Of a stretch of 42,500 nt of DNA, positions 15,929-25,323 are shown one piece after another. Origin of the DNA: an uncultured Desulfatiglans sp. (lineage in GTDB: Bacteria; Desulfobacterota; DSM-4660; Desulfatiglandales; Desulfatiglandaceae); the NCBI GenBank assembly GCA_900498135.1, contig LR026961.1, positions 659,547 through 702,046 on the forward strand, in the 5' to 3' direction. The position numbers and the translations under genes are program-made. How positions within the stretch are numbered: the first letter of the stretch is position 1; each line of letters starts with the position of its first letter. The notes under the pieces were generated by a model. It ran no database searches. It saw only the letters and a program-made list of their open reading frames with translations, and had not been told where the DNA came from.

Positions 15929-17941
15929 CTAGAACCGGAGCTCCGCCCCGGCGTAAAGCATTCGCCCGCTCTGCGGATATCCGTAGGACTCCTCGTAGTC
16001 GACGTCGAACAGGTTTTCAGCCCGCACGTAGAGCCTTAGGAAATCATTGAAGAGTTTCTGCTCGAGCTTTACGTTGAACAGGACGTAGTCCTCGAGCTCT
16101 CCCTCGACGAGCGGGGCCTTCTTGGAATAATAGACCTGGTTCGCGATGTAGAGCATGTTGGCATAGGCCGTAAAGCCCGCTGGAAACGTGTATTGGCCTT
16201 CCAAAGTCAGCTTGTGCTTGGGGCGGTACTGCAGTTCGTCCTTTTCCGTTCCGGCGGACCGGTCCTCCGCGTGAAGAAAGGTGTAGCCGGCCCGCACCAA
16301 AGCATTGTCGACCATTGCGGATTCCAGCATCAGTTCGAAACCCTGGAAGCGGTATTCATCGTTGTTTTCGAAGCGGTCGTCCGGTAGGATCTTTTCGATG
16401 TAATCCTTTACGTCCATGAGAAACGCCGTGGCCGTGAATCTGCTCTTCGCGGGCAGTTCGCGCTCGAGGCCGAGTTCATAGTTGAGGGAGTTTTCCGTTG
16501 TGAGGTCCGGGTTCCCCCCTGCCTCCTCATAGAGCTGACGAATCGATGGAAACCGGATCTTGCGCGCGACCGACCCCCTGAGGCGCGTTTCGGGGTTCAG
16601 ATCATAGTAGGCGCCGAACAGGAAGTTCCCTGCATCGTCGTTGGAGCCGTCCGGGTTGTTCATCCAGTTGTACCCTCCCCCAAGCACGATCCCGAGATCG
16701 TCCAAGGGGTTCACCTCATATTCGAGCGAGACGTTGTAGACATTGAGATCCCGGTCATCGGAGTAGTCCCGGAATTCATAGACATTCTTCTTCACTTCCA
16801 CGTCCCGGATCCGTCCATTCGCTTCCCAGGCCTCCTGACGCACGTTCAGACCGAAGGTCGCCTTTCCCCTTTCCGCCAGGTCATAGGCCGTCTGGAGCGC
16901 GGCCCCCGATATGGTCGTCGTGTTGTCCTCGTGAAAGGTGCCCTTGATACTCGGGTCGCTCATCGAATTGTAGGCGTTATCGTCATAACGGCTGCGCTCC
17001 TCGTCCTGCTGGTTGACGAACACCCAGCCGCGCATGCTGAGGGGCCCATCGAAATCATAACTGCTCGAAAGTTGAGCCGAAATCCCGTCGAAGTCTTCGA
17101 CGCGCTCGTATTTCGGGCTGTTGGCGAAAACGTCTTTCTTATCGTTGATGGTGCTTGGAGGCAGCCCGAACTCCCCGTTTTTGTAATCGACCACGAAACC
17201 GACATGAAGGCGGTCATTGGGCTTGTAGGATAGGTTTCCGAAGAGATTGCGCCTCTCGCTGTCGCTGTTTTCCCTGAGCCCCCCGTCTTCCTCGGACGTG
17301 GGCTTGAAGTCGTCCGACAGCCGATAACCATCGCTGTCATAGACGCTCCCGCTGCCAAAGAAGGTCAAGGCGTCCTTGCCGCCCGAGAGGGTGAAGCGGC
17401 CCAGGTTCTGGGAGCCGCTTCCGGCTTCGCCGGCAACCGATCCTTTTACCTTTTGGCCTCCCTGCTTGGTGATGATATTGATCACGCCGGCCAGTCCGCC
17501 GTCCCCATAGAGGACCGAATGGGTCCCGTAAGACAGTTTGATCCGGGAGATGTTTTCGACCGGTATCACAGATGGATCGAACTGCCCGTCAAACGTCGAA
17601 TTGAGTGGGATCCCATCCAGAAGGAGAACGACATGGCGGGAACGCAAACCCCTGAGATCCACCCTTGGAGTCCCTTCCGCACCGCTCCGTATCACCACGC
17701 CGGGAAGGAGCTGAAGCGCCTCTGAAAGCGTCCTCACACCCCGGGTTTCGATCTCACTGGCGCCGACCTCGCGAACGGTGCCCACGGCCTCCACGACATC
17801 CTGCTCTCCGGTCACGATAATCTCGCCCAATGTGTACGCCGGCTCACCGGCCGCATCCGCCGAAGATTCAGCGCAAACCCCGCTCCCGTCCCAACATGCC
17901 AGGCAACAGGCGAGCGCCATGATCATCAACCCTTTTCCCAT
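15929..17941 (-). CDS. TonB-dependent outer-membrane receptor (BtuB/CirA-like)
   Basis: 670 residues. The start at 17941 (MGKGLMIMALACCLACW) has GGGAGG 9 bases upstream and gives a proper signal peptide; the open frame continues 75 codons upstream without meaning. A TonB-box-like EIIVTGEQ follows the signal peptide. The plug domain has LSEALQLLPGVVIRS, RVDLRGLRSRHVVLLLDGIP and GDGGLAGVINIITKQGG. A roughly 22-strand barrel follows, ending with an aromatic-rich YAGAELRF. It imports a scarce ligand across the outer membrane using TonB/ExbBD (not in the window). Being first in an operon with an ECF importer suggests both carry the same vitamin- or metal-type substrate. Confidence 0.88.
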   Translation of the reverse strand: MGKGLMIMALACCLACWDGSGVCAESSADAAGEPAYTLGEIIVTGEQDVVEAVGTVREVGASEIETRGVRTLSEALQLLPGVVIRSGAEGTPRVDLRGLRSRHVVLLLDGIPLNSTFDGQFDPSVIPVENISRIKLSYGTHSVLYGDGGLAGVINIITKQGGQKVKGSVAGEAGSGSQNLGRFTLSGGKDALTFFGSGSVYDSDGYRLSDDFKPTSEEDGGLRENSDSERRNLFGNLSYKPNDRLHVGFVVDYKNGEFGLPPSTINDKKDVFANSPKYERVEDFDGISAQLSSSYDFDGPLSMRGWVFVNQQDEERSRYDDNAYNSMSDPSIKGTFHEDNTTTISGAALQTAYDLAERGKATFGLNVRQEAWEANGRIRDVEVKKNVYEFRDYSDDRDLNVYNVSLEYEVNPLDDLGIVLGGGYNWMNNPDGSNDDAGNFLFGAYYDLNPETRLRGSVARKIRFPSIRQLYEEAGGNPDLTTENSLNYELGLERELPAKSRFTATAFLMDVKDYIEKILPDDRFENNDEYRFQGFELMLESAMVDNALVRAGYTFLHAEDRSAGTEKDELQYRPKHKLTLEGQYTFPAGFTAYANMLYIANQVYYSKKAPLVEGELEDYVLFNVKLEQKLFNDFLRLYVRAENLFDVDYEESYGYPQSGRMLYAGAELRF

Positions 17942-18114
17942 CGTCTCAATCCTCCCAGAAGTAAACCGTTGACTACGCCTCGTCCATCCAACATTCGCCT
18001 CATCCTGAATGTCGTCCCTTCGAAGAAACAGGATCACGATCCCGCCGCGCATCGGCCGATAAGGGATCGAGCCACTGGGCGGGGTCCGCCCTGCAGCATA
18101 AAAGGCACCGAAAA

Positions 18115-18167
18115 GACATGAAATGTCATGGACAGGGACCTGTCCTTTTTGGAGTGGATGATTCATC
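18115..18167. promoter_or_regulatory. Cluster of palindromes upstream of the TonB-ECF operon
   Basis: Three inverted repeats lie within about 50 bases: GACAT-GAA-ATGTC (18115-18127), GGACAGG-GA-CCTGTCC (18130-18145, with T5 after it on the plus strand) and GATGA-T-TCATC (near 18157-18167). They lie about 175-225 bases upstream of the receptor start and look like operators. A terminator role on the plus strand is unlikely because no plus-strand gene precedes it. The rest of 17,942-18,488 shows no gene and no riboswitch core that I recognise. Confidence 0.35.
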
Positions 18168-18488
18168 TTAAAGGCTGGCGCGGCTTTATGTCAATCAGGA
18201 TATAAATTTGCTTTTTCAGGACGTCACAAGACCCAGGGGTGATTCGATCCGGTTGACGTCCATCGACCTCAAAACACCCATTCGCAGTTGTGCTCGAATA
18301 TACGACAGGCGAGCCCGCAGCGTCACCCGAACCTTTTCCCCTGCGTCCCGAACCCGCAAAGGCCCGGGGTGATAAGATTACGCTTGTGTCTTGCGGACTT
18401 TTTTGACAGTCTCTGAGGCAGTCCGAAGGGCCGTCCACGCGGAGACCGGGCATCCATCAACGATCAACCCAACAGGAACGGGGGCACC

Positions 18489-20048
18489 ATGTTTACACCT
18501 CAGCCAAACGACCTGTGGATCAGGCGCATCTCCCTCAACCTCCATCCACCCAGCCTCGAAGACAACACGGCGGACGTCGACCGGCTCGTCAAGGCCCTGC
18601 GCAGGGAGCTCGGGAGCTCGAAGGTCGTGGCGGCCTTCACCCTGGCCAACGGACTCCCGAAGCGCCTGAGGGACGCGCGCTATCAGGTGGACGCCCTCGT
18701 CTATGAAGATCAGGACGTCTGGACGGTCTTCGACGCCCTCCCCCGGACGGACGGCGCCGCCGGCATTTACGGACTCGCCCTGGACCTCGGCAGTTCCACG
18801 ATGGTGCTCCGTCTGGTGGACCTCGCCACCGGCCGGATCGCGGCCGAGCGCAGTTTCAACAACCCGCAGATCGAAATCGGGCCGGACATCCTGACGCGCA
18901 TCCATTACGCGGGGCAAAACCAGGGGTTGTCCCGTCTGCAGCGGCTCGTGATCGACCGCCTGAACCTGGAGATCGCCGCGGCCGCGGCCGAGAACGGCCT
19001 TTCGCCCGGACAGCTGGCCGGCCTGTCGGTCGCCGGCAACACGGTCATGACCCACCTCTTCCTGGGGCTCGACCCCTACTGGATCTGCCGGGAACCGTAT
19101 ATCCCGGTGATGAACACCCCCCCGATCACCGCCGCGGGCAGCCTCGGGATCGCCATCCATCCCTCGGCACCCGTCTTCGTCTTCCCGAACGTCGGGAGCT
19201 ATTTCGGCGGGGACCTGATTGCGGGGATCATCGCCTCCGGGATGACCGAAAGGGACGAAACGGCCTTTCTGGTCGATGTCGGGACCAACGCCGAGGTCGT
19301 GGTCGGCAATCGGGACTGGCTGATGGCCTGCGCCGGGGCGGCCGGCCCTGCCCTGGAGGGCGGCGTAGCCAGCATGGGCATGATGGCGGCCCCGGGGGTC
19401 ATCGACAAGGTCGTGATCGACCCGGAATCCCGTGAGATCCGGATCCACACGATCGGAGAGCTTCCGCCGATCGGGATCTGCGGCTCCGGCCTCATCGACC
19501 TCGCTGCCCAGCTTTTCCTGGCCGGCATGATCGACCTCCGGGGAAAGTTCGTCCGGGAGGCCTGCGGTGGACGGATGATCGAACTGGACGGGATCCGCCA
19601 CCTGACGGTGGTGGAAGCGGAGGCATCCGGAACCGGCGAACCGCTCTACCTGAGCCAGCCCGACATCGACGCGCTCATCCGATCCAAGGCAGCCATGTAC
19701 ACCATCCTCACCACCATCGGAAACACGGTCGGGATCCCCCTGCACGCCATCGAGCGTTTCTATGTCGCCGGGACCTTCGGTTCCTACATCGACCCCCGGT
19801 CGGCGATCACCGTCGGCATGATCCCGGACCTCCCGCTCGAGACCTATGTCTCCCTCGGCAACACCTCGCTCGAAGGGGCCACCCGTGCGCTCCTTTCGGC
19901 GGCCGTGCGCCGGGAAAGCCAGGCCATCCGAGACCGGATCACCTACCTCGAATTGAACGTCAACCAGGAGTTCATGAATCTCTTCAGCGCGGCCAAATTC
20001 ATCCCGCACACCGACCGGTCCCTTTTCCCGTCGGTCGCGGGGGCATAG
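18489..20048 (+). CDS. RACo-like ASKHA protein (DUF4445) without ferredoxin domain
   Basis: 519 residues. The body matches reductive activators of corrinoid proteins (RACo/RamA-type, DUF4445): linker HPPSLEDNTADVDRLVKALR (about 18-38), ASKHA phosphate-1 motif YGLALDLGSSTMVLRLVDL (about 94-112), GGDLIAGIIASGM, the LVDVGTNAEVVVG...AGAAGPALEGG block and the final VAGTFGSYIDP. Classical members carry an N-terminal 2Fe-2S domain before the linker. Here the protein starts only about 17 residues before it. An in-frame TGA at 18414 and the absence of a C-x5-C-x2-C pattern in any upstream frame show the domain is missing. It would bind ATP and act on a corrinoid or similar protein; electron supply must come from elsewhere. 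No corrinoid methyltransferase is nearby. Confidence 0.8.
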   Translation: MFTPQPNDLWIRRISLNLHPPSLEDNTADVDRLVKALRRELGSSKVVAAFTLANGLPKRLRDARYQVDALVYEDQDVWTVFDALPRTDGAAGIYGLALDLGSSTMVLRLVDLATGRIAAERSFNNPQIEIGPDILTRIHYAGQNQGLSRLQRLVIDRLNLEIAAAAAENGLSPGQLAGLSVAGNTVMTHLFLGLDPYWICREPYIPVMNTPPITAAGSLGIAIHPSAPVFVFPNVGSYFGGDLIAGIIASGMTERDETAFLVDVGTNAEVVVGNRDWLMACAGAAGPALEGGVASMGMMAAPGVIDKVVIDPESREIRIHTIGELPPIGICGSGLIDLAAQLFLAGMIDLRGKFVREACGGRMIELDGIRHLTVVEAEASGTGEPLYLSQPDIDALIRSKAAMYTILTTIGNTVGIPLHAIERFYVAGTFGSYIDPRSAITVGMIPDLPLETYVSLGNTSLEGATRALLSAAVRRESQAIRDRITYLELNVNQEFMNLFSAAKFIPHTDRSLFPSVAGA

Positions 20049-20198
20049 CAGCGTGTTGAAAAATCCGCTTTTGACAGGCTGGCGAAAAATACCTAGATGC
20101 AAGGCTTACGAAATCCCGAAGAATGAGGCGTACTAATGAGTACGCCCAGTGACGAGGGATGAGCAAAAAGCAGCAGATGGGCGTTTTTCAACAGCCTG
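20049..20198. repeat. Palindromic intergenic repeat, copy 1 (about 150 bp)
   Basis: Begins directly after the TAG stop of the upstream gene with CAGCGTGTTGAAAAA and ends with the near inverse TTTTTCAACAGCCTG, so it has terminal inverted repeats of about 15 bp. In the middle is a perfect hairpin GGCGTACT/AGTACGCC with a 4-base loop. A second, diverged copy is at 37029-37179 with the same ends, the same central hairpin and the shared GAAATCCCG block. It looks like a non-autonomous MITE-type element. Here it separates two convergent genes and may serve as a bidirectional terminator. Confidence 0.75.
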
Positions 20199-20253
20199 AT
20201 AGGCCGGAGAGTCAGGCGGGCACGGCTCAAAGGCGGGATCGGTTTGGGGTCCG

Positions 20254-21117
20254 TCACAGGCGCATCAGGAGGATGGATCCGATGGTCATGGCGACGGCCA
20301 GGAGCCGCATGAGGCCCAGCCGCTCGCCATAGAGGAAGACCGCCAGGAGGATGGGGATGACGAAGTGCATGCCGACGATCGAGATGACCAGGGAAAGAGG
20401 CCCTGAGTTCAAGGCCTTCAGGAAGAGGTAATAGCCCCCGAAGTTGATCAGCCCCATCGACAGACCGATCAGCAGGGCCGGCCTCGGGTCGCGGCTCACC
20501 CCCTCCTGCTCGAAACGGCGCCGCACCCCGAAGGAAAACACGGTGGAAAGGAAATAAGACAGCGCCATGTAGGCGAGCGGGTTCGTGTGCAGCGCAGCGA
20601 ACTTGCTCGAGATCGAGGCCACCGCCCCGCCCGCGAGCGACAGGCAGGCGAGGAAAACGCCCCGTCTGGCATTGCGCGACGGGTCCGCGTGGCTGCCGCT
20701 CTCCCGCGTGAGGATCAGCATCACGCTCACCGCGAGGACGATGCCGACCACCTGAAAGGGGGAGAGCACGTCCTTGAAGTAGAGGACGGAGAACAACACC
20801 ACCGGCACCACATTCAGCCGGATGATCGGGTAGGCGATGCTGGTGGGGATCGCCTTGAGCGCCTCCATGTGGGCCACGGTCGCAAGCAAAAAGGACAAGC
20901 TGTTGACGGCCGAGACGACAAGAAGGATCGAAACGTGCCGTTCTTCGCCGCCCGAGATGAAAAAGACCCCGCCGCTCAGGACCGTCACGGTCCCCATGAA
21001 GGCGAAAGAGGTCCAGGCCGTGTTGCACTTCCACTCGGCGGAGACCTTGTAGAGAAAGCGCTGGAGCCCCATGAGGATCAGCGCGCCTATGGCAAAGACA
21101 TACCAGGAATCCACCAT
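20254..21117 (-). CDS. EamA/DMT-family membrane transporter
   Basis: 287 residues, ten predicted transmembrane helices in two five-helix halves (EamA repeats). The first half starts SWYVFAIGALILMGLQRFLY, and the second starts near residue 150 with RGVFLACLSLAGGAVASI. The second half's end (FVIPILLAVFLYGERLGLM) is the common 'E' containing helix of drug/metabolite transporters. It exports or exchanges small metabolites; substrate unknown. It begins 21 bases downstream of mpl's stop on the same strand, so the two are probably cotranscribed. It converges with the RACo-like gene across the 150-bp repeat. Confidence 0.85.
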   Translation of the reverse strand: MVDSWYVFAIGALILMGLQRFLYKVSAEWKCNTAWTSFAFMGTVTVLSGGVFFISGGEERHVSILLVVSAVNSLSFLLATVAHMEALKAIPTSIAYPIIRLNVVPVVLFSVLYFKDVLSPFQVVGIVLAVSVMLILTRESGSHADPSRNARRGVFLACLSLAGGAVASISSKFAALHTNPLAYMALSYFLSTVFSFGVRRRFEQEGVSRDPRPALLIGLSMGLINFGGYYLFLKALNSGPLSLVISIVGMHFVIPILLAVFLYGERLGLMRLLAVAMTIGSILLMRL

Positions 21118-21138
21118 CCCGACCTTCGTCCCCTGTCT

Positions 21139-22623
21139 TCAGCGCCCGGTCGACCCTACCCGGGTGAGCCTTTCGAGAACCCTTCTCGGCAGGTTCTCGA
21201 ACCCGCCGTTGGACATGAACAGGAGCACGTCACCCTCCCGGACCTCGCCCTGCAGGATCTCCATGATCCCTTCGGCGTGCGGGGCATGAAACGCCTCCAG
21301 TCCGCGGGCGCGGAGATCCTCCACCAGGCGCGCCGAGGAAAACCGCTCCTCCGGGCGGATCTTCTGCATCAGCACAGGGTCCGGGATGAACACCCCGTCG
21401 GCCGCGTCGAAGGCCAGGGCATAACGGTCCTGAAAGACGCTCCGCCGGCTGGAGTTCGAGCGGGGCTCGAAGAGGGCGAGAAGGCGCCGGTCCGGATAGC
21501 GGGACTTGACGGCCAAAATGGTCTCCCGAACCGCCGTGGGGTGGTGCGCAAAATCATCGATCACGAGCACCCCGGAAGCCTCCCCCACGACCTCCTGCCG
21601 GCGTTTGACGCCCTTGAAGGCCTGTAGCGCGGCAACCGTCTTCGAAACCTCGATCCCGAGCGCATCCGCCAGCGCGATGACCGAAAGCGCGTTCGCGATG
21701 TTGTGGCGGCCGTAAAGCGGGGTCTCGCAGCGCATGATCCGCTCCTCCCCCTTCCGAACGTCGAAATGCGTCACGGCCCCGATCGTTTCCACTCCTTCGG
21801 CGCACCAGTCCATCCCGGCCGTAAAACCGTAGCGGACAACCGGCGCCCGGGACCGCCGGGCCTCCTCCATCACGACGGGGTCCTCCCCGTTCACGATAAG
21901 GCGGCCGTCCGCCGGGATGAGCTGGATGAGCCGCGCGAAGCTTTCCCGCACATGCGCGAGGTCCCGGTAGATGTCGGCGTGGTCGAACTCGATGCTGGTC
22001 AGGAGGGTCATCCAGGGCCGGTAATGCAGGAATTTTGGGCCCTTGTCGAAAAAGGCGGTGTCGTACTCGTCCCCTTCGATGATGAAATAGGGTCCGTCGC
22101 CCGCGTTGAAGTTGCGCTCGAAATTGCCCGGGATCCCGCCGATCATGAACCCCGGGGCGAGCCCGGCGCAGGTGAGCACCCAGGCGGCCAGAGAGGCGGT
22201 CGTGGTCTTCCCGTGGGTCCCGGCGACGACGACACAGCGCTTGTCTTCGAAGGCGAAGGCCTGCAGGGCCTGCGGAAAAGAAAGGTAGGGGATGGCGGCG
22301 GCTGCAAGGGCGGCGGCCTCCGGGTTTTCCCGCGTGATAACATTCCCGACAATGACCAGATCCGGCCGCGGCATCAGGTTCGCCGCCGCGTATCCCTGGC
22401 GGACATCGATCCCGAGCCGCTCCAGAAAATCGCTCATAGGCGGGTAGGTGTTCTGGTCCGAGCCGGTGACCGTCAATCCACGCTCCTTCAGCATGCCCGC
22501 GAGAGAGGCCATGCCGGTCCCGCAGATCCCCATCAGGTGGATTCGTTCCAGCTTCCCGGGCAGACGGTTCAAGCCAGGATCCAGAAGCGGTGTTTTTCGA
22601 TCGATTGTGAGCGGTTGTGCCAA
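21139..22623 (-). CDS. mpl: UDP-MurNAc:L-Ala-gamma-D-Glu-meso-DAP ligase Mpl
   Basis: 494 residues. A Mur ligase for peptidoglycan recycling: it joins recovered murein tripeptide to UDP-MurNAc in the cytosol with ATP. N-terminal Rossmann motif IHLMGICGTGMASLAGMLKE (MurC/Mpl type), central ATP loop VVAGTHGKTTTASL, FIIEGDEYDTAFFD with SIEFDHADIY (features that favour Mpl over MurC), and C-terminal DDFAHHPTAVRETI. The start is taken as TTG at 22623 because AGGAAGGA lies about 5 bases upstream. An open frame upstream of that codon looks non-coding. Diderm with meso-DAP peptidoglycan is implied. Confidence 0.88.
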   Translation of the reverse strand: MAQPLTIDRKTPLLDPGLNRLPGKLERIHLMGICGTGMASLAGMLKERGLTVTGSDQNTYPPMSDFLERLGIDVRQGYAAANLMPRPDLVIVGNVITRENPEAAALAAAAIPYLSFPQALQAFAFEDKRCVVVAGTHGKTTTASLAAWVLTCAGLAPGFMIGGIPGNFERNFNAGDGPYFIIEGDEYDTAFFDKGPKFLHYRPWMTLLTSIEFDHADIYRDLAHVRESFARLIQLIPADGRLIVNGEDPVVMEEARRSRAPVVRYGFTAGMDWCAEGVETIGAVTHFDVRKGEERIMRCETPLYGRHNIANALSVIALADALGIEVSKTVAALQAFKGVKRRQEVVGEASGVLVIDDFAHHPTAVRETILAVKSRYPDRRLLALFEPRSNSSRRSVFQDRYALAFDAADGVFIPDPVLMQKIRPEERFSSARLVEDLRARGLEAFHAPHAEGIMEILQGEVREGDVLLFMSNGGFENLPRRVLERLTRVGSTGR

Positions 22624-22796
22624 GGGATTCCTTCCTGCGGACGACCCGCGCGCCAGGGCCTTTCCACCCCCGCGGGCCGCGCAAAGGCGCGGGGGGCGGA
22701 AAGGGCTGCAGTACCCTCCACGCCGCTGGTCGCGACCCGCCACGTTCGGTGGAACGGGCCCGCCGCCGGCCCAGAGATGATCTGATCAAAAATGAC

Positions 22797-22824
22797 TTGC
22801 TATTTTAAAAAGAATCAGTATGCT
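22797..22824 (+). promoter_or_regulatory. Candidate promoter of rpmB
   Basis: TTGCTA (22797-22802), a 16-base spacer and TATGCT (22819-22824) in an AT-rich island between GC-rich genes, about 150 bases upstream of rpmB. The leader contains a strong GCCCCGC/GCGGGGC hairpin (22869-22889), a possible site for ribosomal-protein autoregulation. Confidence 0.5.
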
Positions 22825-22972
22825 TTCAGGTTTGATGTTTCTACAAAGAGTCGGGTTTTTCGGCGCCCGCCCCGCAGAGGCAGCGGGGCCACCCGGATGA
22901 AAGAACCCGGAACACTCATACCACCCGACGCATCCGAGAGCCGGTGCGTCGCGTTTCGAAGGAGACTCCGTC

Positions 22973-23161
22973 ATGGCCAAGGTCTGTGAAATCTGCGGAA
23001 AGAAACCTGTAACGGGATACAACGTCAGCCACGCCCACAACAAGACCAAGAAGCGCTGGTACCCGAACCTCCAGAAGGTGCGGTGCCTCAAGAACGGGCA
23101 GCCCGTGAGGATCCGCGTATGCACCGACTGCATCAAGTCCGGGCGCATCACGAAGGCCTGA
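22973..23161 (+). CDS. rpmB: 50S ribosomal protein L28
   Basis: 62 residues. [20 protein letters not shown] followed by [15 protein letters not shown] and [16 protein letters not shown] is unmistakable L28. It is the zinc-binding (C+) form, with C-x2-C near the start (CEIC) and C-x2-C near the end (CTDC). Ribosome site GAAGGAGA 6 bases upstream. It stands alone on the plus strand and converges with the relA/spoT gene 20 bases away; a CCCGC/GCGGG hairpin (23167-23181) lies between them. Confidence 0.97.
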   Translation: MAKVCEICGKKPVTGYNVSHAHNKTKKRWYPNLQKVRCLKNGQPVRIRVCTDCIKSGRITKA

Positions 23162-23181
23162 TCCCCCCCGCCGAAAGCGGG

Positions 23182-25323
23182 TCATTGTCTCTCCACCTTG
23201 AGCACGTTTTTGACCCGCTTGAGTCCAGCGATGATATCCTGGAGCTGCTGGAAGTTCTCCACCTCCAATGTAAACAGCGCAATACCCTTCTTGTCGATCG
23301 TCGTCTTGACGTCGGCCTGAACGATATTGGCGTTTTTCTGGGTCAGCACTGCACTCAAATCCGCCAGGATCCCCTTCTGATCGAGGCTCGTAACCTTGAG
23401 CCGTGCGATATGGGTCTCTTCCTGTCCGGTGTCCCATGAGATCTCCACCAGGCGGTCCGGATCCGCATGCAGGATATGCCGGCAGTTCTTCTGGTGGATC
23501 GTGATGCCCCGGCCCCGCGTGATGAACCCGACCACCTTCTCTCCGGGTATCGGGTGGCAGCAGTTGGCGAAACGCACCAGCATATCGCTCACACCCCGCA
23601 CCTTGATGCCGCTGCCCCCCCGCCTCCGGCGGATCTTGCTCACGACCTTCTCGACCAGCCCGTGGGTTTTGTCTTCCTTGATGCCGAGCTTGGTCTTGAG
23701 CCGGCCGACCACCTGCCTCGCCGAAAGCTTGCCGAAGCCGATCTGCGCCAGCATCTCCTCGATCGAATGGAAGGAGACGTCCCTGGCGACCTCGGCAAGG
23801 ACATCGCTCTTCATGAGGTTCGGAAGCGTGACGTTGTCCTGCTCCAGCATCTTTTCGAGGACGCTGCGGCCGAGCTGTATGCTCTCCTCCTTCTCCTGGT
23901 TCTTGATCCAGTGGCGGATCTTGTTCTTGGCCCGCGACGTCTTGACGAAATCCAGCCAGTCCTTGCTGGGGTGCTGCTTCGGGGAGGTGATGATCTCCAC
24001 GATGTCGCCATTTTGGAGCAGATAGCGGATGGGGACCATCTTGCCGTTGACGCGCGCCCCCATGCACTTTTCACCTACCTCGGAGTGGATGCTGTAGGCG
24101 AAGTCGATCGGCGTGGCCCCTTTCGGGAACTCCTTGACCTCGCCCGTCGGTGTGAATACGTAGACCTCGTTCGGAAAGAGGTCCATCCGGACGGTGTCCA
24201 GGAACTCCGCCGGATCATCGAGGCTTTTCTGCCACTCGAGCAACTGCCTCAGCCACGCGAACTGCTTGTCGTCCGTCTGGCGCGCCGCCGACCCTTCCTT
24301 GTATTTCCAGTGGGCGGCAATACCCTCCTCCGCGACCCGGTCCATGTCCCAGGTGCGGATCTGCACCTCCATCCGCTCCCCCCAGGGGCCGATGACCGTG
24401 GTGTGCAGGGACTGGTACATGTTGGCCTTGGGCATCGAAATGTAGTCCTTGAAACGACCCGGGATCGGTTTCCACATCGCATGAATGTGCCCCAGCGCCT
24501 CGTAGCAATGTTTGACGCTGTCGACGATCACCCGGAAGGCCAGCACGTCGAAGACCTGACTGACGGTCAGGTCCTGGTCGACCATCTTCCGGTAGATGCT
24601 GTAGAAGTGCTTGTAACGGCCTTTGACGACCGCCTCGATGCCCACCTCCTTGAACTTCACGATCAGAAGTTCCTTGACCTCCCGGATGAATTTCTCGCGC
24701 TCGTCGCGGCGCTGCGCGATCTCCATCTTGATGGTCTGATAGGCCTCCTGTTCGAGATAATAGAGGCAGAGGTCCTCCAGCTCCGACTTCAGCCAGTAGA
24801 TCCCCATGCGGCCTGCCAGGGGGGCGTAGATGTCCAGGGTCTCCTGGGCCACGGCCTTTTGTTTCTCCGGCGGCATGAAGCCCAGGGTGCGCATGTTGTG
24901 CAGACGGTCGGCCAGTTTGACGATGATGACACGAATGTCGGAGGACATCGCCAGGATCATCTTGCGGATGTTCTCGGCCTGGCGCTGCTCTCGATTCGAG
25001 AACTGCATCTGGCTGATCTTGGTGACGCCGTCCACGATCAGGGCGGTCTCCGGTCCGAACAGGCGCTCGATGTCTTCCGGGCTGGCCTTGGTGTCCTCGA
25101 TCGTGTCATGGAGCAGCCCGGCGACAATGCAGGTCACATCCATCTTGAGCCGGGCCAGGATAAAGGCCGTCTCGAGGAGGTGCGAGAGATAGGGTTCTCC
25201 GGACAGGCGGACCTGCCCATGGTGGACCTTGGCCGAATAGACATAGGCCTTTTCCACCAGGGCCGTATTCGCCTTGGGATGGTAATTCAGCAGTTTTTCG
25301 GTGATGTCATTTAACCGAATCAT
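23182..25323 (-). CDS. rel: Bifunctional (p)ppGpp synthetase/hydrolase (Rel/SpoT)
   Basis: 713 residues, full family length. The HD hydrolase domain is intact: H48, H72-D73 (LLHDTIEDT) and D139/N143 ([11 protein letters not shown]). The synthetase domain follows with [13 protein letters not shown] and [11 protein letters not shown], then [19 protein letters not shown] domain ([19 protein letters not shown], about 385-445), a Cys-containing conserved segment ([12 protein letters not shown]) and a C-terminal ACT domain ([15 protein letters not shown]) complete it. With both active sites present it should make and degrade the stringent alarmone. It overlaps the end of proS by 17 bases: operon ispG-proS-rel. 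Confidence 0.95.
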   Translation of the reverse strand: MIRLNDITEKLLNYHPKANTALVEKAYVYSAKVHHGQVRLSGEPYLSHLLETAFILARLKMDVTCIVAGLLHDTIEDTKASPEDIERLFGPETALIVDGVTKISQMQFSNREQRQAENIRKMILAMSSDIRVIIVKLADRLHNMRTLGFMPPEKQKAVAQETLDIYAPLAGRMGIYWLKSELEDLCLYYLEQEAYQTIKMEIAQRRDEREKFIREVKELLIVKFKEVGIEAVVKGRYKHFYSIYRKMVDQDLTVSQVFDVLAFRVIVDSVKHCYEALGHIHAMWKPIPGRFKDYISMPKANMYQSLHTTVIGPWGERMEVQIRTWDMDRVAEEGIAAHWKYKEGSAARQTDDKQFAWLRQLLEWQKSLDDPAEFLDTVRMDLFPNEVYVFTPTGEVKEFPKGATPIDFAYSIHSEVGEKCMGARVNGKMVPIRYLLQNGDIVEIITSPKQHPSKDWLDFVKTSRAKNKIRHWIKNQEKEESIQLGRSVLEKMLEQDNVTLPNLMKSDVLAEVARDVSFHSIEEMLAQIGFGKLSARQVVGRLKTKLGIKEDKTHGLVEKVVSKIRRRRGGSGIKVRGVSDMLVRFANCCHPIPGEKVVGFITRGRGITIHQKNCRHILHADPDRLVEISWDTGQEETHIARLKVTSLDQKGILADLSAVLTQKNANIVQADVKTTIDKKGIALFTLEVENFQQLQDIIAGLKRVKNVLKVERQ

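Noticed and set aside
18130-18150. Hairpin followed by TTTTT on the plus strand, terminator-like
   Set aside because: No plus-strand gene lies upstream; with neighbouring palindromes an operator role is more plausible.
17942-18488. Possible cobalamin, TPP or Moco riboswitch before the TonB operon or the RACo-like gene
   Set aside because: Neither strand shows the conserved core elements I would expect for these riboswitches.
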